DNA of 64,000 nucleotides from Ampullaceana balthica (lineage: Eukaryota; Mollusca; Gastropoda; Lymnaeidae). Of this stretch, positions 10,447 through 21,994 are shown piece by piece. The notes under the pieces were generated by a model. That model was not told the DNA's origin. It made no database searches and saw only the letters and a list, made by a program, of their open reading frames with translations. Positions within the stretch are counted from its first letter, which is position 1; the number at the start of each line of letters is the position of its first letter. The stretch spans positions 890,585 to 954,584 of the forward strand of contig CALYLW010000168.1 of the NCBI GenBank assembly GCA_944989445.1. Direction: 5' to 3'. The position numbers and the translations under genes were made by a program.

Positions 10447-11690
10447 CTAGGCCTGTCAACGGGTACCCAGGACCCGGGTACCCGTTGCCGTGAGATTACC
10501 CGGGTAGTAAAATTCCGCCCAGGTACCCGTGAAAATGTGGCTTCAATGTCTATATTAACCAAACTTCGGCTCCCATGCGGCTTTTTTGTTTTTAACTTAT
10601 GGCTCGCGAAACAATTTATCAAATGAAAATTTTTGTTTCAAATATATGCTGTGAAATACATCTAAGGAGAACTATCTGTCAACGGGAAATACAATACGGT
10701 CTCGACAAACCACAATGTATTTTGATACATCTTTTTTCTCTGAAAATGAAACAGAAATCGCAAACACAAGAAGGTTTTGGTTCTTTGAATGAATCTTACA
10801 AGGAAAACAAAACTCCTCTGCCGAAAATAAGGATGGACTGTATAGAGATTAAAGAGGCTGTGGTTGTTAATAAAAAGAACCCTGCTTTGACAATAACTTT
10901 GATCTTTGAAATACGCCGACATTGGGTTTACGATTGGCGATGTTGTTTATCTATCCCCCCTCCTCCTCCCTCAATTTGATTGTGTTTCGTGTGTTCATTA
11001 CAGCGTGTGCTTTGCCCAAAAACTGTTTTTAATAATACACCAAAATGTGTAAGTTTTTAAAGTCAATAAATTACTATTACATTACTAACAGTGTAAGATT
11101 GATAGGGGCCCGTCCATAAATGACGTTACACGCCTAGGGGAGGAGGAGGTCACACATTTGTGACGAGGGGGAGGGATGTGTTTAAGAATAAATGTGACGT
11201 CACATCAAAACGCGCAACTTTAAATAAAAGTTCACCTGAAATATTTGATTGCTTACAATTTATTTAATGACGTTTTTCATGGATTTAAGCGTGTAGTGAT
11301 TTTTAGAGTTCAACTTCACAGTAAATGCAAAATTAAATGACAATAAAGTTGACATAAGCTCATTTTCAAACAGGAATTACGTCTTTTATGGGGGGGGGGT
11401 AAAGCTTTGTGACTTCATATTGGAGGGGGCTCTAAGTTTTTGTGACAACCTGTGACGTGGGGGGGGGTAAAAATCGGCCAAAATCGCTTGACGTCATTTA
11501 TGTACGGCCCCTAAAAGGCCGGCCGTGTAGCTACTGTGTGAAATGAGGTGCATGGAAGGTGGCTAGGTAGCATTGTATAGCGGTCATGACGTGGAAAATT
11601 ATGCGATGTTTCGTTCGGGTGACCCGAGTACCCGTTCGAAATTTGGACGGGTACCCGGGCAGCGTTTTTCAACAATATTGACAGCCCTAT
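10447..11690. mobile_element. hAT-type non-autonomous transposon, 1.24 kb
   Basis: The terminal repeats CTAGGCCTGTCAA and TTGACAGCCCTAT are inverted complements with two or three mismatches. The exact 8-base duplication GTGCCACT flanks it (10439-10446, 11691-11698). Inside both ends are GGGTACCCG palindromes. No transposase-like frame was recognised. A second MITE is nested at 11105-11511. Confidence 0.85.
11105..11511. mobile_element. MITE with GGGGCCCGTCCATAAA ends
   Basis: The left end is GGGGCCCGTCCATAAATGAC and the right end GACGTCATTTATGTACGGCC-CC, inverted complements with a few mismatches. TA on each side suggests a TA target duplication as in Tc1/mariner-like elements. 407 bases, non-coding. 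A diverged relative is at 62422-62681. Confidence 0.75.
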
Positions 11691-11698
11691 GTGCCACT

Positions 11699-12062
11699 AT
11701 TTCCGCCTACGTGTCATGATCCCAGTTTGGTCAATGTCAACAACGCGTCCAGTATAATCCCTGTCATGAACTCCGACCACCGCCCCCGTAACACCTCACC
11801 ATGGTTGACACTGTTGATCATGGTCGCCGTCATACAATCATTTCGATCTCTCAATTAAACAGAGCACCAATTGACCAGGCATCAAACACGATGAAGAATT
11901 TTACAACCTCCAAAATTGAAGCTTCAAGGCATCAGATCGTGACTACTATAAATATATCTTTTAAAAAGCAAAACACATCTCGCGTAAAATTATTTTTTAA
12001 AAAATTTAAAAAATCTTTTAAATTTTTTTTTAAAAATCTTTTTTTAAAAAGGACACGCTTTT
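11699..12062. other. No gene recognised
   Basis: Contains an AT-rich low-complexity stretch (11985-12050). Its AATCTTTTTTTAAAAAGGAC segment recurs near 50643, so part is dispersed repeat. Confidence 0.45.
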
Positions 12063-12131
12063 AACATAATCACTACTTTTAGTAATGTCTCATATATAAG
12101 GGATTTATAGTCAAAAACTTTGTTTTTACAG
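12063..12131 (+). repeat. HINE-like 3' end
   Basis: ATGTCTCATATATAAGGGAT, then TATAGTC and the hairpin CAAAAACTTTGTTTTTAC. Only the last part of the element is present. Confidence 0.75.
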
Positions 12132-12195
12132 CTATTTTTTAAAACTTATAATAAAAACTCTTTAAAATTCACGTCTGGAGCCCACACATCTATTT

Positions 12196-13131
12196 AAATC
12201 CCTTATATAAGGTGACCAGATTTTCCGGGGGGCAAAGCGGGACGGGGCCCCACGGACGGGGGGGGGGCAGGTTTCTGGAGCAAAAAATCGGGACGTCTGG
12301 TCACTTTAGCGGGACATGAAGTCTGAAATCGGGACGTCTGGTCAACTTACGTATCGGGATCGCCAACAAGTCACGGGAAGGCCGTATCAAGGAGTAAAAT
12401 GTAAATAACCACAGAAATCGACGCACCAACCAGCTTAGCTAATAATAAAGCAATTTAAATTTATTTAAAAAATCATTGTTTTGAATACTTAATTAAATTT
12501 AAGAAAATATTAATTCAATCTTACCCAAAATCACAATAAAACTATTTAATTGTATTTATTTTATCAAATAAAGTATTGAAAAAAGCGGGACAAACGGGCG
12601 TCCCGCCGGGACAAGCGAGGGTCAGCGGGACATGAGGTCTGAAATCGGGACCTGCCCCGCCTAAATCGGGACGTCTGGTCACCTTACCTTATATTAACTT
12701 CGCGGCCGTCTCATCATCTCTGTCTTGGGCTGGGCGGGCGGAAAAAGAAAAGTCGAAAATGACCCACTTCCAGTGATCCGATCGAGCTGAAATTTGGCAC
12801 ACGGACCCGACTCACCTAACAATGCATCGTATCAAAATTTCAGATCGATCGATCGTACCGTAATTAAATTAATGCAGTTTTAGTTTATCCTTATATGAGG
12901 TATGTAATTCAAATTCACGGTTTGTTATTGTTTTTTTCTTCCACTTCCACGTGAGTTTGAGTTGACGCCGACCGTCGTGCCGACACCCCCTCACATCCCA
13001 CCCCCATTTATTAAAGACAAGGGACATCACTCGGTGTCAGTCTGTAAATGTTTGAAAATAATCAATACTGTTAGTTATGTCTCATATATAAGGGATTTAT
13101 AGTCAAAAACTTTGTTTTTACGGGTTTGTTT
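12196..13131 (+). mobile_element. HINE-like element split by a hAT MITE
   Basis: The 5' end AAATCCCTTATAT is cut at 12208 and resumes at 12687 with CCTTATATTAACTTCGCGGC. The body carries the GGGCGGGCGGAAAAA block and the CGATCGATCGTACCGTAATT block. The 3' end has ATATAAGGGATTT, the hairpin CAAAAACTTTGTTTTTA and ACGGGTTTGTTTTATT. Removing the MITE and one target copy restores a continuous element of about 450 bases. Confidence 0.85.
12209..12686. mobile_element. hAT MITE inside a HINE-like element
   Basis: The left end AAGGTGACCAGA and right end TCTGGTCACCTTA are inverted complements. The exact 8-base duplication CCTTATAT stands at 12201-12208 and 12687-12694. GC-rich GGGAC motifs recur near both ends around an AT-rich centre. 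478 bases, non-coding. Confidence 0.9.
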
Positions 13132-13480
13132 TATTTACCACTATTTTTTTTTAATACCAAACACCTCATAAGCGCCCGCCCAACGTTTTATACCACCGTG
13201 TTGTGTTCACGTGGTGAACTCATGGATGTCAACAAAGCAGACGGGTACCGATGCTTATATATAGACTATAGATAAACTAAAAATGCAATAATTTCAATAC
13301 GGTACATTCGATCGATCTGAAATTTTGATACAATGCATTGTCATCCAAGATCTATCTGTGGTAAATTTTTTAGATCTCTAGGACCATCAGAAGCGGTATA
13401 ATTTTACGTTTCAAGTTTTGAAGGAAGGATGGAAGGATGGATGGATTGATACAACATACAAACATTGTGACTTAAATAAA
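13132..13480 (-). repeat. HINE-like fragment, subfamily 2
   Basis: Begins with foldback-arm sequence (AAGCGCCCGCCC near 13170), then TAGATAAACTAAAAATGC, the CGATCGATCTGAAATTTTGA block and a GGAAGGATGGATGG tail. The same tail occurs at 51050-51080. Confidence 0.6.
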
Positions 13481-14321
13481 AGCGTGTAAAATGAGGTCCG
13501 ATACAAACAAGAAAAGAAAGAAAGCAAAGTTACGGCAAGTAAACAAATGAACTATTGGTGATGACTAGTAAAAAAAAACAAGTTGAACTTAAGAAAATGT
13601 GGACGTTTTGCATTTATGAACTGCTATGTCAAATTGATTATATTCATATTATGGGGATTTCAAATTTTATTTTATTTTATTAATTTATTATTATTATTTT
13701 ATTATTTTTTTTTGGGGGGGGGGATAAAATAACTTGAGATGAAGATTCAGTTAGTGAGGAAATTTGTACCGGAAAGAAAAATGTGCCTTCTTTTCCTCAG
13801 GAGAAAGACTCGAAGGAGAAAATCGACAGGAAAAAAGCAATAAAATTGGACGATTTCACACACACTCACGCGCGCGTATTTAGTTTAAAATTCTCTGGAC
13901 AAAGCCTTAGGCAATTGCGCGACTTTCCAATCTTCCAAAAATAAATAACAAATCATGTATTTATTTACCCACTTTAAAAAAAAAGTCTAACAAGCATCGC
14001 AAGTTGATATTATTTTCATTGTAGTACTACTTTGAAAGATATGCCTGGTCGACATATTACATGGTACATTATTTATTTTGGTATTACCATTGAGAGGATT
14101 TTCGGAAAAATTAATCAAACGCACACAAAAAGTTTACTGAACTTTAAAAAAATCTTCTTTAATGTGGTCTTTGGGGCTTTTATTCTGTTATATTATTGTT
14201 TTAACAGAATAAGGGAAACTTTCTGGCAGAATTAGACGCATGATTACAGGAATTCTTTTAGTCTTTGAAAGAGGATCATGTGATTTAGCATTTCTCTTCA
14301 TTACAATGAAAATTAAACAAA
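13481..14321. other. No gene recognised
   Basis: AT-rich with a G-homopolymer near 13718. No terminal repeats or recognisable coding segment. Confidence 0.45.
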
Positions 14322-14813
14322 ACCCGTAAAAAACCAAGTTTTTGACTATAAATCCTTTATGTACGAGAAGTAACTAAAAGAATTTTCATTATAATACGCA
14401 GCGCAAGACCATTCAAAGATACAAATTTGTATGTGTGTCGTAAAACATGTTTCATATAATGCGCACCGATCAGGAATATGTTTATAAAAAGTTTTGTCAA
14501 TAAAATACGCACCTTATTGCGCGACAGAAAGTTTGTTCAATATAATGCGTACCCTTACACTCTATCTCAAAAAATAACATGATACATAGGAATAAATAAA
14601 ATAATCTAAAAAATCAATAATTCAATTACGGTACATGTGATCGATCTGAAATTTTGATACATAATTTCTATCATCGAATAAAACTGCCTGCAAAATTTCA
14701 GCTCGCTAGCTTACGAGGAAGTGGGTTAAAAATCGATCCAAAATTTTGGCGACCGACAAGCAATCAAGGGTTTAACCAAGCAACCAGACACCACGAGTTA
14801 ATATAAAGGATTT
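14322..14813 (-). mobile_element. HINE-like element
   Basis: The minus strand begins AAATCCTTTATATTAACTCG (the + strand ends near 14813) and carries the GTGCGCATTATA-type blocks. It ends with AAAGGATTTATAGTC, the hairpin CAAAAACTTGGTTTTTT and ACGGGTTTTGTTT. It belongs to the same subfamily as 1950-2740 and 46985-47594. Confidence 0.75.
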
Positions 14814-15375
14814 AAAAAAGAGAATATTTTTTTATCTCTGAGACCAATTAGAGAAGTGCACAGTAGGGGACTCACAGTACGGCACTGTTAATTATACTAG
14901 ACTCCGATGTACAAATAAAATTTCTGCTTCTTTATTAACAATTACTTTCTTAATTTATATGTAACAATAAAATTTTCAGGTTATATTTCAGTCTAAATTA
15001 TATCCAATAACAAATGAGATATATGACGCATATTCCCTATTATAACAATTGATTGTCCTGTAACAATTTCACTACTTGCTGAGGACTTTTGTCATCACAG
15101 AGGAATCACTTACTTCCCTGGCGTGTTGTTGCCCTTGAACCGTAAAGGTAAAGGTTCCAGTATTGATTTTCTGTACGTTATTTGCCACACCCGGTAATGT
15201 TGAGCATAACACAGATGGAATCTGTGTCAAGGTCAATTTTAAAGGCGTTGTAATAAAAATGACATCGTTTTACTTGGGTGAGGGGCGAGGGGCGAGAGGT
15301 GTTAGCAGCTGACCGAGAAACAACTGGACATTTAAAAAAAAACGATATGTGAAACAGCATTATGAACTAAACAAA
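14814..15375. other. No gene recognised
   Basis: No supported coding segment or transposon end. Confidence 0.45.
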
Positions 15376-15560
15376 TTAAACAGACGGACAGACGGATAGT
15401 TAGATAGATAGTCAGATAAACAGACAGATAAACAGACATACAAATAGACAGACAAACAGACATACACACAGACAGACACACATGCTGACACACAGACTGA
15501 CACACAGACGGACACACAGACGGACACACAGACGGACACTCAGACGGACGGATGAATGGA
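15376..15560. repeat. (GACA)n microsatellite with related 10-12-mers
   Basis: Imperfect GACA/GATA repeats, then repeats of ACACAGACGGAC. Long frames here on the minus strand encode only SVCLSVCL-type low complexity. Confidence 0.9.
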
Positions 15561-16455
15561 TTGATGGATGAGTGAGTGGGTGGATAATATGTAACGAAAT
15601 TTCTACAAGTGCAATAAAAAAACTTAATTGTAAATTTAAGCTCACAGAATCTTTGACATTTCGGAATTAGAAAAGAAAAATATTCGAAGATATATATGTA
15701 AAATGTAAAGTTAATTTAAACAATTATATTGCATTTAAACATGGGATAAAGATTCGAATTTATTTAGTGTTTTATTTTAAAACGTAATCAACCACCACTA
15801 CATTTTTCTTAAAAAATGAGAAAATTTATAAATATTGCAATAATTTTTAAAGATTATTTTATTAGAGCATTTTAAAAATAAATCATTGATTAAAATAAAA
15901 AAGTTCTTGAAAGAGTACTTTTGTTGTTTGACTTCTTATTAATAATAGAATAACAGAAAATTCACGGACTTATTTGTACCGTTCACTTAAAATTAATTTT
16001 TTGCCTCCTAATTGTTACATTAAAACAATAATTTTTTAATGTTAAATTAAACATTGTTAAAGGTGTAATACATTTTAAAATTATATAGTATTCTGTAAAT
16101 TAAGATTTCTTTATATACATTTTTTTATTTCCGTATTTTAAGATAAATATTGATATAATGTTATTAAACTGAACAGTCCATTTGAATTTTTAAAAATCTA
16201 TAATTCTTTGTTCTGCAACCTAAAGTACATGATAGTTACGAATAACACTTCGATAAATTATTTGTATCAATACTTATTTTGAGTAATTTTTTTTTAAAAT
16301 ATCAATTTTCAATAAAAAAAACACCTTTGTATGAACTGAAATGGCAAATAATTGATGTTGGGGTGATTAAACTAGTACATCAATACCAAAGTTTTCAGTT
16401 ATCACAACCAGTTTGGTTCGTTCAGGTTCTTGTTTTCTAAGTGTTTATATCTCAA
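15561..16455. other. AT-rich, no gene recognised
   Basis: Strongly AT-rich with many short A and T runs. No feature supported. Confidence 0.5.
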
Positions 16456-16466
16456 GCAAGTTAATT

Positions 16467-16721
16467 GTTGTTGTTGTTGTTGAGCCTTCTCGTCCATGAG
16501 GGGCATCGACCGATCATCGTCGGCGTCTGCGATTCCTCCAAGGGCATAGGCCACCTACGAGAGACCTCCAGGCATCTCTATCCTGGGCCAGCTTCTCCAG
16601 GATCTTCCATTCATGGCCAATTCTCTTGATGTCTGTCTTCAATTCTCGGCGCCAAGTGTTTCTTGGATGGCCTCTTTTTCGTTTACCCTGTGGGTTCCAT
16701 TTCAGGGCTTGCTTTGTTGAC
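16467..16721 (-). mobile_element. 5'-truncated LINE with 11-base target duplication
   Basis: The minus strand keeps an uninterrupted C-terminal frame of about 80 codons: GKRKRGHPRNTWRRELKTD, then KRIGHEWKILEKLAQDRDAW, then RSLVGGLCPWRNRRRRR and stop. This is the familiar end of non-LTR reverse-transcriptase polyproteins. The tail is (CAA)n. GCAAGTTAATT stands at 16456-16466 and 16722-16732, an exact 11-base target duplication, so this is a complete, 5'-truncated insertion of 255 bases. The intact frame and clean flanks suggest it is young. Confidence 0.9.
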
Positions 16722-16732
16722 GCAAGTTAATT

Positions 16733-18153
16733 AAGAGATGATTAAAAACTCCACCTTCTCGATCGTGTGTTCTATGCGTCATACAACGTTGTATGGTTCC
16801 AACAGCGATGTCTTAAGTAGTGGACATGAAAACACTTTAAATATTCGTCTATAGGTCACACAGATGAGCAATATATAGTTATTTTAGACTTTCTGTCGTG
16901 TTCCGTTGTGAACAGAATTGATAATCTCATTGAACTTAAAGTGAATGTTTAGTGAAATTTGGGTATATATTTTCTATCCCAAACAAAAATCCGAATCCAC
17001 GTGTAGCATATAGCGAACTAATTCTCAGTCACATATCAGCCTGGCTGGAATAGCTTCTACATCCATGTAGCACTGTCAACAATTATTTACGAATAAAATT
17101 GTCAGTGATTTCTCCGTTTTAACGATAGCCATCTCAAACTTTGTAATGTTGCAAGCGGCGCCTACTGGAACGTGCGAGTGTATCAGTAGAAACAGTTAAT
17201 GTTCTCCCAGACGCATTACTCTGCAAGACCAGCAAACTTTTCTGAACAACAGTCTGCATAACTGTGTTACTTGGCGGCGTCTAATTAAATCTGGCTGGGA
17301 ATTATTCGGTCAACTTTTTTCCCTATTCGGTCACCCTCTTCATGACCTCTCGAGTGTAAATTGTCAACTCCGTTGAATAACATATTGCCAAAAAAAATAA
17401 TCTGGCCACCTTTTATTCATTTTCATTTCGCGGAAAAAAAAAGAAAAGAAAAAAAAGTCACAACTAAAACTATGCACTGTTGATAAACGCATGAATTTCC
17501 TGACGATGATGGATGTTCAACTGTCGTGTTGACGCATTCTACGCGTATAGCAGTTTACATAATTTGGTTATTGCAACCAGGGGCGTATGGAGTGTTGGGG
17601 CTGGTCCAAGAGGGACGAGCATAAAAATGGTATGGAGGGGGGAATTGCGGGTTGCACACGAAGAAATGGTTGGCAAGGGGTGGTGTGCCACGGATTGGAC
17701 CATATTTTCTTTGTATAGTGATCCTCGTTTAACTTCAGATTGTTTTGTTTTGTGAATGTGTTGGCATAATCTAGGAAAATAAGGGGAAGAGGAGGGGGGG
17801 GGGTTTGCAAGAATCTACAATTTTGTTGACGTTTATTTCATCCCTACAAAAGCCGTAGACTGACTTTGTTTCTCATGATTAAAACTCAATCTAAAATGCA
17901 AGTATTTTTTTGGTGAAAAAATGGATACAATTGCAGAGAATTGTTTCGGAGAAACTAAATTTGGCGAGCGAGTTTTATCCCTGAGGATAAATTTAAAAAG
18001 AAAGAAGGAAGCTCTCCTGGCTTGTGGCAGGAGCACAGTGACATGGACACAATTCAAAACAAGGATTTTTGTTCAACTCTACATGAGCATTGCATTATGT
18101 TATGCTTTACATGGTTAAAGTCGAATTCCTAATTTCAATTTCTATGCTTTAGA
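16733..18153. other. No gene recognised
   Basis: Mixed-composition DNA with a G-homopolymer near 17797. Short frames at 17513-17810 and 17833-18118 show no recognisable domain. Confidence 0.4.
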
Positions 18154-18178
18154 GTGTAGAGCAGTGGTTCCCCAATTT

Positions 18179-21100
18179 AAGATATGAAGGAACTGATCTT
18201 CAAATTGAATTCCCTCTATGCTCTTCTGGTTGTATTTTACTTGGAATTGTCATTTTGTGGCTGTTAATACTATTAATATTAATCCGGAAGTTGTCTCACA
18301 GCTATCACCAGTGGCTCATAGAAACTGCAACGTGCGCAGTGGCCACACCCCGGGCAACGGCTTTGAATGGCTGGCTAAACCTGGTGAGGGTAGCCGACGG
18401 GTCTCAAACCCTCGGTGATCTAGATATGTCTATCTATGCACGTGAAGACTGGATTCGGTGGACAGAGCGGAGGAACTACTAGTTGGTCAACGGTCAAAAA
18501 GGCGAATCTCAGCAAAGCGTTGTGGAACGCTAAGGGCATGACAAGACACACAAGACGTCATGGCCATCCACTGCACCCGTCTCCATCACCAGCCGTCTCG
18601 ACTTAGTCCTGCCGCTGGATAAGATGGCCTCGGGCGAGAGAGTGAGATCGACGAACTGCGCAACTCCTTCTCACTTAAATCCAAGTCACCGCGCAAGTCA
18701 CTTTTGTCATCCATCCCATACCAGCGGTCGAAACAAAAAGAAGAAAACGAGGATATTTCCTCTCATATTGGGCGCATGGAATGTGCGCACACTCCTGGAC
18801 AGAGACGATGCAGACAGACCTCAGAGGAGAACAGCCCTGATTGGTAAAGAACTCGCTAGATATGGCATCGACGTCGCAGCCCTGAGCGAGACCAGGCTCG
18901 CGGGAGAAGGAGAGCTCTGTGAAAGAGGATCTGGTTACACATTTTACTGGAGTGGCAGACCCAGCGAGGAGCGACGTGAGGCAGGCGTTGGGTTTGCAGT
19001 TAAGACAACTCTTGTCGGAAAGCTGGCTGGACTTCCCAAGGGAGTGAACGACAGGCTCATGACCATGAAACTCCCACTGGCTGGAAAGAAGCACCTCACC
19101 ATCATCAGTGCCTACGCTCCAACCATGACTAATCCAGATGACGTAAAGGCAAAGTTTTACGAAGAACTTCACACTGTCATTGCCGACGTTCCAAAGACGG
19201 ACAAACTCATCTTGCTAGGTGACTTCAACGCAAGAGTTGGCAAGGACAACGTTGCCTGGGAAGGAGTCCTTGGACACCATGGAGTGGGTCAATGCAACAG
19301 CAACGGTCTTCTTTTACTCCAGACCTGCGCTGAACTTGAACTGCTGATCACCAACACGATCTTCCGCCTCCCCACTCGTAACCGGACGTCATGGATGCAC
19401 CCCCGATCGAAGCACTGGCATCTTATTGACTACGTCATCGTGAGGAAGAGGGACAGGCAGGATGTACGAGTTACCAAATCCATGTGCGGCGCTGAATGCT
19501 GGACAGACCACCGCCTCATCATCACCAAGCTCAACATCCGCATTCAGCCTAAACGACGCCCGCAAGGGAAGAAGGCCCCGAAACGGCTTAATGTTGCCAA
19601 ACTGAATACCGACAGCTGCAAACAGTCCTTTGTAGATGCTCTGGAAAAGTGCTTGAAATCCACCTCTCCGGGAAACCAGAGCGTGGAGGCAGACTGGGCA
19701 TCACTCAGAGAGCTGATTTACTCCACAGCTACAGAGACCCTGGGGCCCCAGACCAGGAAACATAAGGACTGGTTCGATGAGAACTCCGAAGACATCAAGC
19801 AGTTATTGGATGAGAAACACCACCTTCACCAAGCATACATCAATAACCCCAAGTCCACGGCAAGGAGAGATGCACTCAACAACATACGCAAGACTGTTCA
19901 GCAGAAGCTCCGTCAGATGCAGGACGATTGGCTCGGCAACAAAGCTGACGAGATCCAAGGCTATGCAGACAGGCGTGACTATAAAAACTTCTACGACGCC
20001 TTGAAAGAAGTATATGGCCCCACGCCCTCAGGATCAAGCCCCCTCCTCAGCGCAGACGGTAACACTCTAATCACAGACAAAGAGAAGATCTTGGAGAGAT
20101 GGGTCGAACATTTCGATGACGTCCTAAATCGCCCTTCGACAATCAACGACGAAGCCATCAATCGTCTACCCCAAGTGCCCACAAACAAAGCACTGGATGA
20201 CCCACCAACCTTGCTCGAGACCCAGAAAGCAATCTATCTTATCTCCAGTGGCAAAGCACCTGGCTCTGACGCCATACCAGCTGAGGTCTACAAGGAGGGG
20301 GGAACAGCCCTGACTGAAAGGCTCCATGAGCTGTTTCTCTTAATATGGAAGCAAGAGACGATCCCGCAGGACTTCAAAGATGCCACCATCATACATCTAT
20401 ATAAGCGAAAAGGAAGTAGACAGGCTTGTGACAACCACAGAGGCATATCCCTGCTTTCTATTGCAGGAAAGATCCTCGCCAGAATCCTGCTCAACCGCCT
20501 CACAGTGCACCTTGACCAAGGACTCCTGCCTGAAAGTCAGTGTGGATTCCGAAAAGAGCGAGGAACCATCGACATGGTGTTCGCTGCCAGGCAGCTGCTG
20601 GAGAAATGTCAGGAGCAGAACTCTGATCTGTTCTCCACCTATGTCGACCTGACCAAGGCCTTTGACACTGTTGGCAGAGAGGGTCTGTGGAAGATCATGG
20701 CCAAGTACGGTTGCCCAAGGAAATTCATCGTCTTGGTGCAACAATTCCATGAAGGCATGCAGGCCAGAGTCCAGGACAGCGGGGAGTTTTCTGATCCTTT
20801 CCCAGTCACAAACGGAGTCAAGCAGGGCTGCGTCCTGGCACCAACACTGTTTAGCCTCATGTTTTCCGCCATGCTGACAGAGGCCTTCAGAGACGAGGAT
20901 GTTGGTGTCAACCTGAAATACCGCACAGATGGCAAGCTGTTCAACCTTCGGAGGCTCCAGGCAAAAACCAAGGTTATGACAGACATAATCAGAGACCTGC
21001 TGTTCGCTGATGACTGTGCCCTCAACGCTGTCTCAGAAGCCGACATGCAACGCAGTGTAAACCTGTTCTCCAGTGCCTGCACAAACTTTGGTCTGTCAAT

Positions 21101-21994
21101 CAACACCAAGAAGACTGAGGTCCTCCATCAGCCTGCGCCTGGAAGACCATACGTAGAGCCCAACATCACTGTCAACGGCCAGAGACTCAATACAGTGCAC
21201 CGGTTCACATACCTAGGCAGCACACTGTCTCAAAATGTCACCATCGATGACGAAGTGAACGTCAGAATTGCCAGAGCCAGCTCCACTTTTGGCAGGTTGT
21301 ACCCTAATGTCTGGAACAGAAGAGGCATTACCATCCAGACCAAGCTGAAAGTGTACAGGGCAGTGGTGCTCCCCACACTGCTTTATGCTTGTGAAACTTG
21401 GACTGTTTATCAGCGCCATGCAAGAAAGCTGAACCACTTTCATATAACAAGCCTCAGGAAGATTCTCGGCATAAAGTGGCAGAACAAAATTCCAGACACA
21501 GTGGTACTGACCAAGGCAGGTCTCCCCAGCATCTTCACCCTCCTGATGCAGTCCCAGCTTCGCTGGGCAGGGCACGTTGTCCGAATGCCAGACGAGAGAC
21601 TGCCAAAGAGAATCTTTTATGGTGAGCTCCAGTATGGCCAGCGGTCCCACGGTGGGCAAAAGAAACGCTTCAAAGACACACTGAAAGCCTCAATGAAAGC
21701 GTTTGCCATAAATCCAGACACGTGGGAACGAGCTGCAATGGACCGATCCACCTGGCGCTCTTCCATCCACGAAGGTGCCAGGTCATGTGAGGCAAACCGG
21801 ATTACCGCCGCAGAAAAGAAGAGGCAAGCCCGAAAGGCCCATGCTGTCAACCCTCCAGGAGATGTCGCACTCGCCCCCTGTCCCTTCTGTTCCCGAACCT
21901 TTCGTGCAAGGATCGGCCTAATCAGCCATCTGCGCACGCACAGAAAACCCTCGGATGACTAGAGTGGTCCTCGTCGTATCGACGGACGAACGAA
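18179..21994 (+). mobile_element. Full-length-looking APE-type LINE
   Basis: Sits between two copies of the hAT tip (CAGTGGTTCCC at 18162 and 21995), which serve as its target duplication of about 14-17 bases, now with two or three mismatches. A leader of about 445 bases precedes the reading frame. The 3' end after the stop is short, about 32 bases, and closes with GACGGACGAACGAA, not a poly(A) tract. The leader has no convincing ORF1. Confidence 0.85.
18624..21962 (+). CDS. LINE ORF2: endonuclease / reverse transcriptase / zinc finger
   Basis: An uninterrupted 1112-codon frame. It makes the two enzymes needed for target-primed reverse transcription. Residues about 48-300 are an APE-like endonuclease: GAWNVRTL (Asn), SETRL (Glu), SAYAPT, GDFNARVG (Asp/Asn) and TDHRLI (Asp-His) are all present. 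Residues about 520-850 are the reverse transcriptase: YVDLTKAFDTV supplies the first Asp, GVKQGCVLAP the template-grip motif and LLFADDCAL the catalytic FADD. The region LRKILGIKWQNKIP and RWAGHVVRMPDERLPK is the usual LINE thumb/linker. The protein ends in a C2H2 finger (C-x2-C-x12-H-x3-H, residues about 1086-1106). The ATG has G at +4. No stop or frameshift is visible, so the copy may be competent. The clade is not assigned. Confidence 0.93.
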   Translation: MASGERVRSTNCATPSHLNPSHRASHFCHPSHTSGRNKKKKTRIFPLILGAWNVRTLLDRDDADRPQRRTALIGKELARYGIDVAALSETRLAGEGELCERGSGYTFYWSGRPSEERREAGVGFAVKTTLVGKLAGLPKGVNDRLMTMKLPLAGKKHLTIISAYAPTMTNPDDVKAKFYEELHTVIADVPKTDKLILLGDFNARVGKDNVAWEGVLGHHGVGQCNSNGLLLLQTCAELELLITNTIFRLPTRNRTSWMHPRSKHWHLIDYVIVRKRDRQDVRVTKSMCGAECWTDHRLIITKLNIRIQPKRRPQGKKAPKRLNVAKLNTDSCKQSFVDALEKCLKSTSPGNQSVEADWASLRELIYSTATETLGPQTRKHKDWFDENSEDIKQLLDEKHHLHQAYINNPKSTARRDALNNIRKTVQQKLRQMQDDWLGNKADEIQGYADRRDYKNFYDALKEVYGPTPSGSSPLLSADGNTLITDKEKILERWVEHFDDVLNRPSTINDEAINRLPQVPTNKALDDPPTLLETQKAIYLISSGKAPGSDAIPAEVYKEGGTALTERLHELFLLIWKQETIPQDFKDATIIHLYKRKGSRQACDNHRGISLLSIAGKILARILLNRLTVHLDQGLLPESQCGFRKERGTIDMVFAARQLLEKCQEQNSDLFSTYVDLTKAFDTVGREGLWKIMAKYGCPRKFIVLVQQFHEGMQARVQDSGEFSDPFPVTNGVKQGCVLAPTLFSLMFSAMLTEAFRDEDVGVNLKYRTDGKLFNLRRLQAKTKVMTDIIRDLLFADDCALNAVSEADMQRSVNLFSSACTNFGLSINTKKTEVLHQPAPGRPYVEPNITVNGQRLNTVHRFTYLGSTLSQNVTIDDEVNVRIARASSTFGRLYPNVWNRRGITIQTKLKVYRAVVLPTLLYACETWTVYQRHARKLNHFHITSLRKILGIKWQNKIPDTVVLTKAGLPSIFTLLMQSQLRWAGHVVRMPDERLPKRIFYGELQYGQRSHGGQKKRFKDTLKASMKAFAINPDTWERAAMDRSTWRSSIHEGARSCEANRITAAEKKRQARKAHAVNPPGDVALAPCPFCSRTFRARIGLISHLRTHRKPSDD

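Noticed and set aside
15332..15645. Cysteine-rich minus-strand frames (CLSVCLSVC)
   Set aside because: Translation of a GACA-type microsatellite.
18675..21937. Minus and alternate frames of 70-165 codons within the LINE
   Set aside because: Shadows of the 1112-codon frame.
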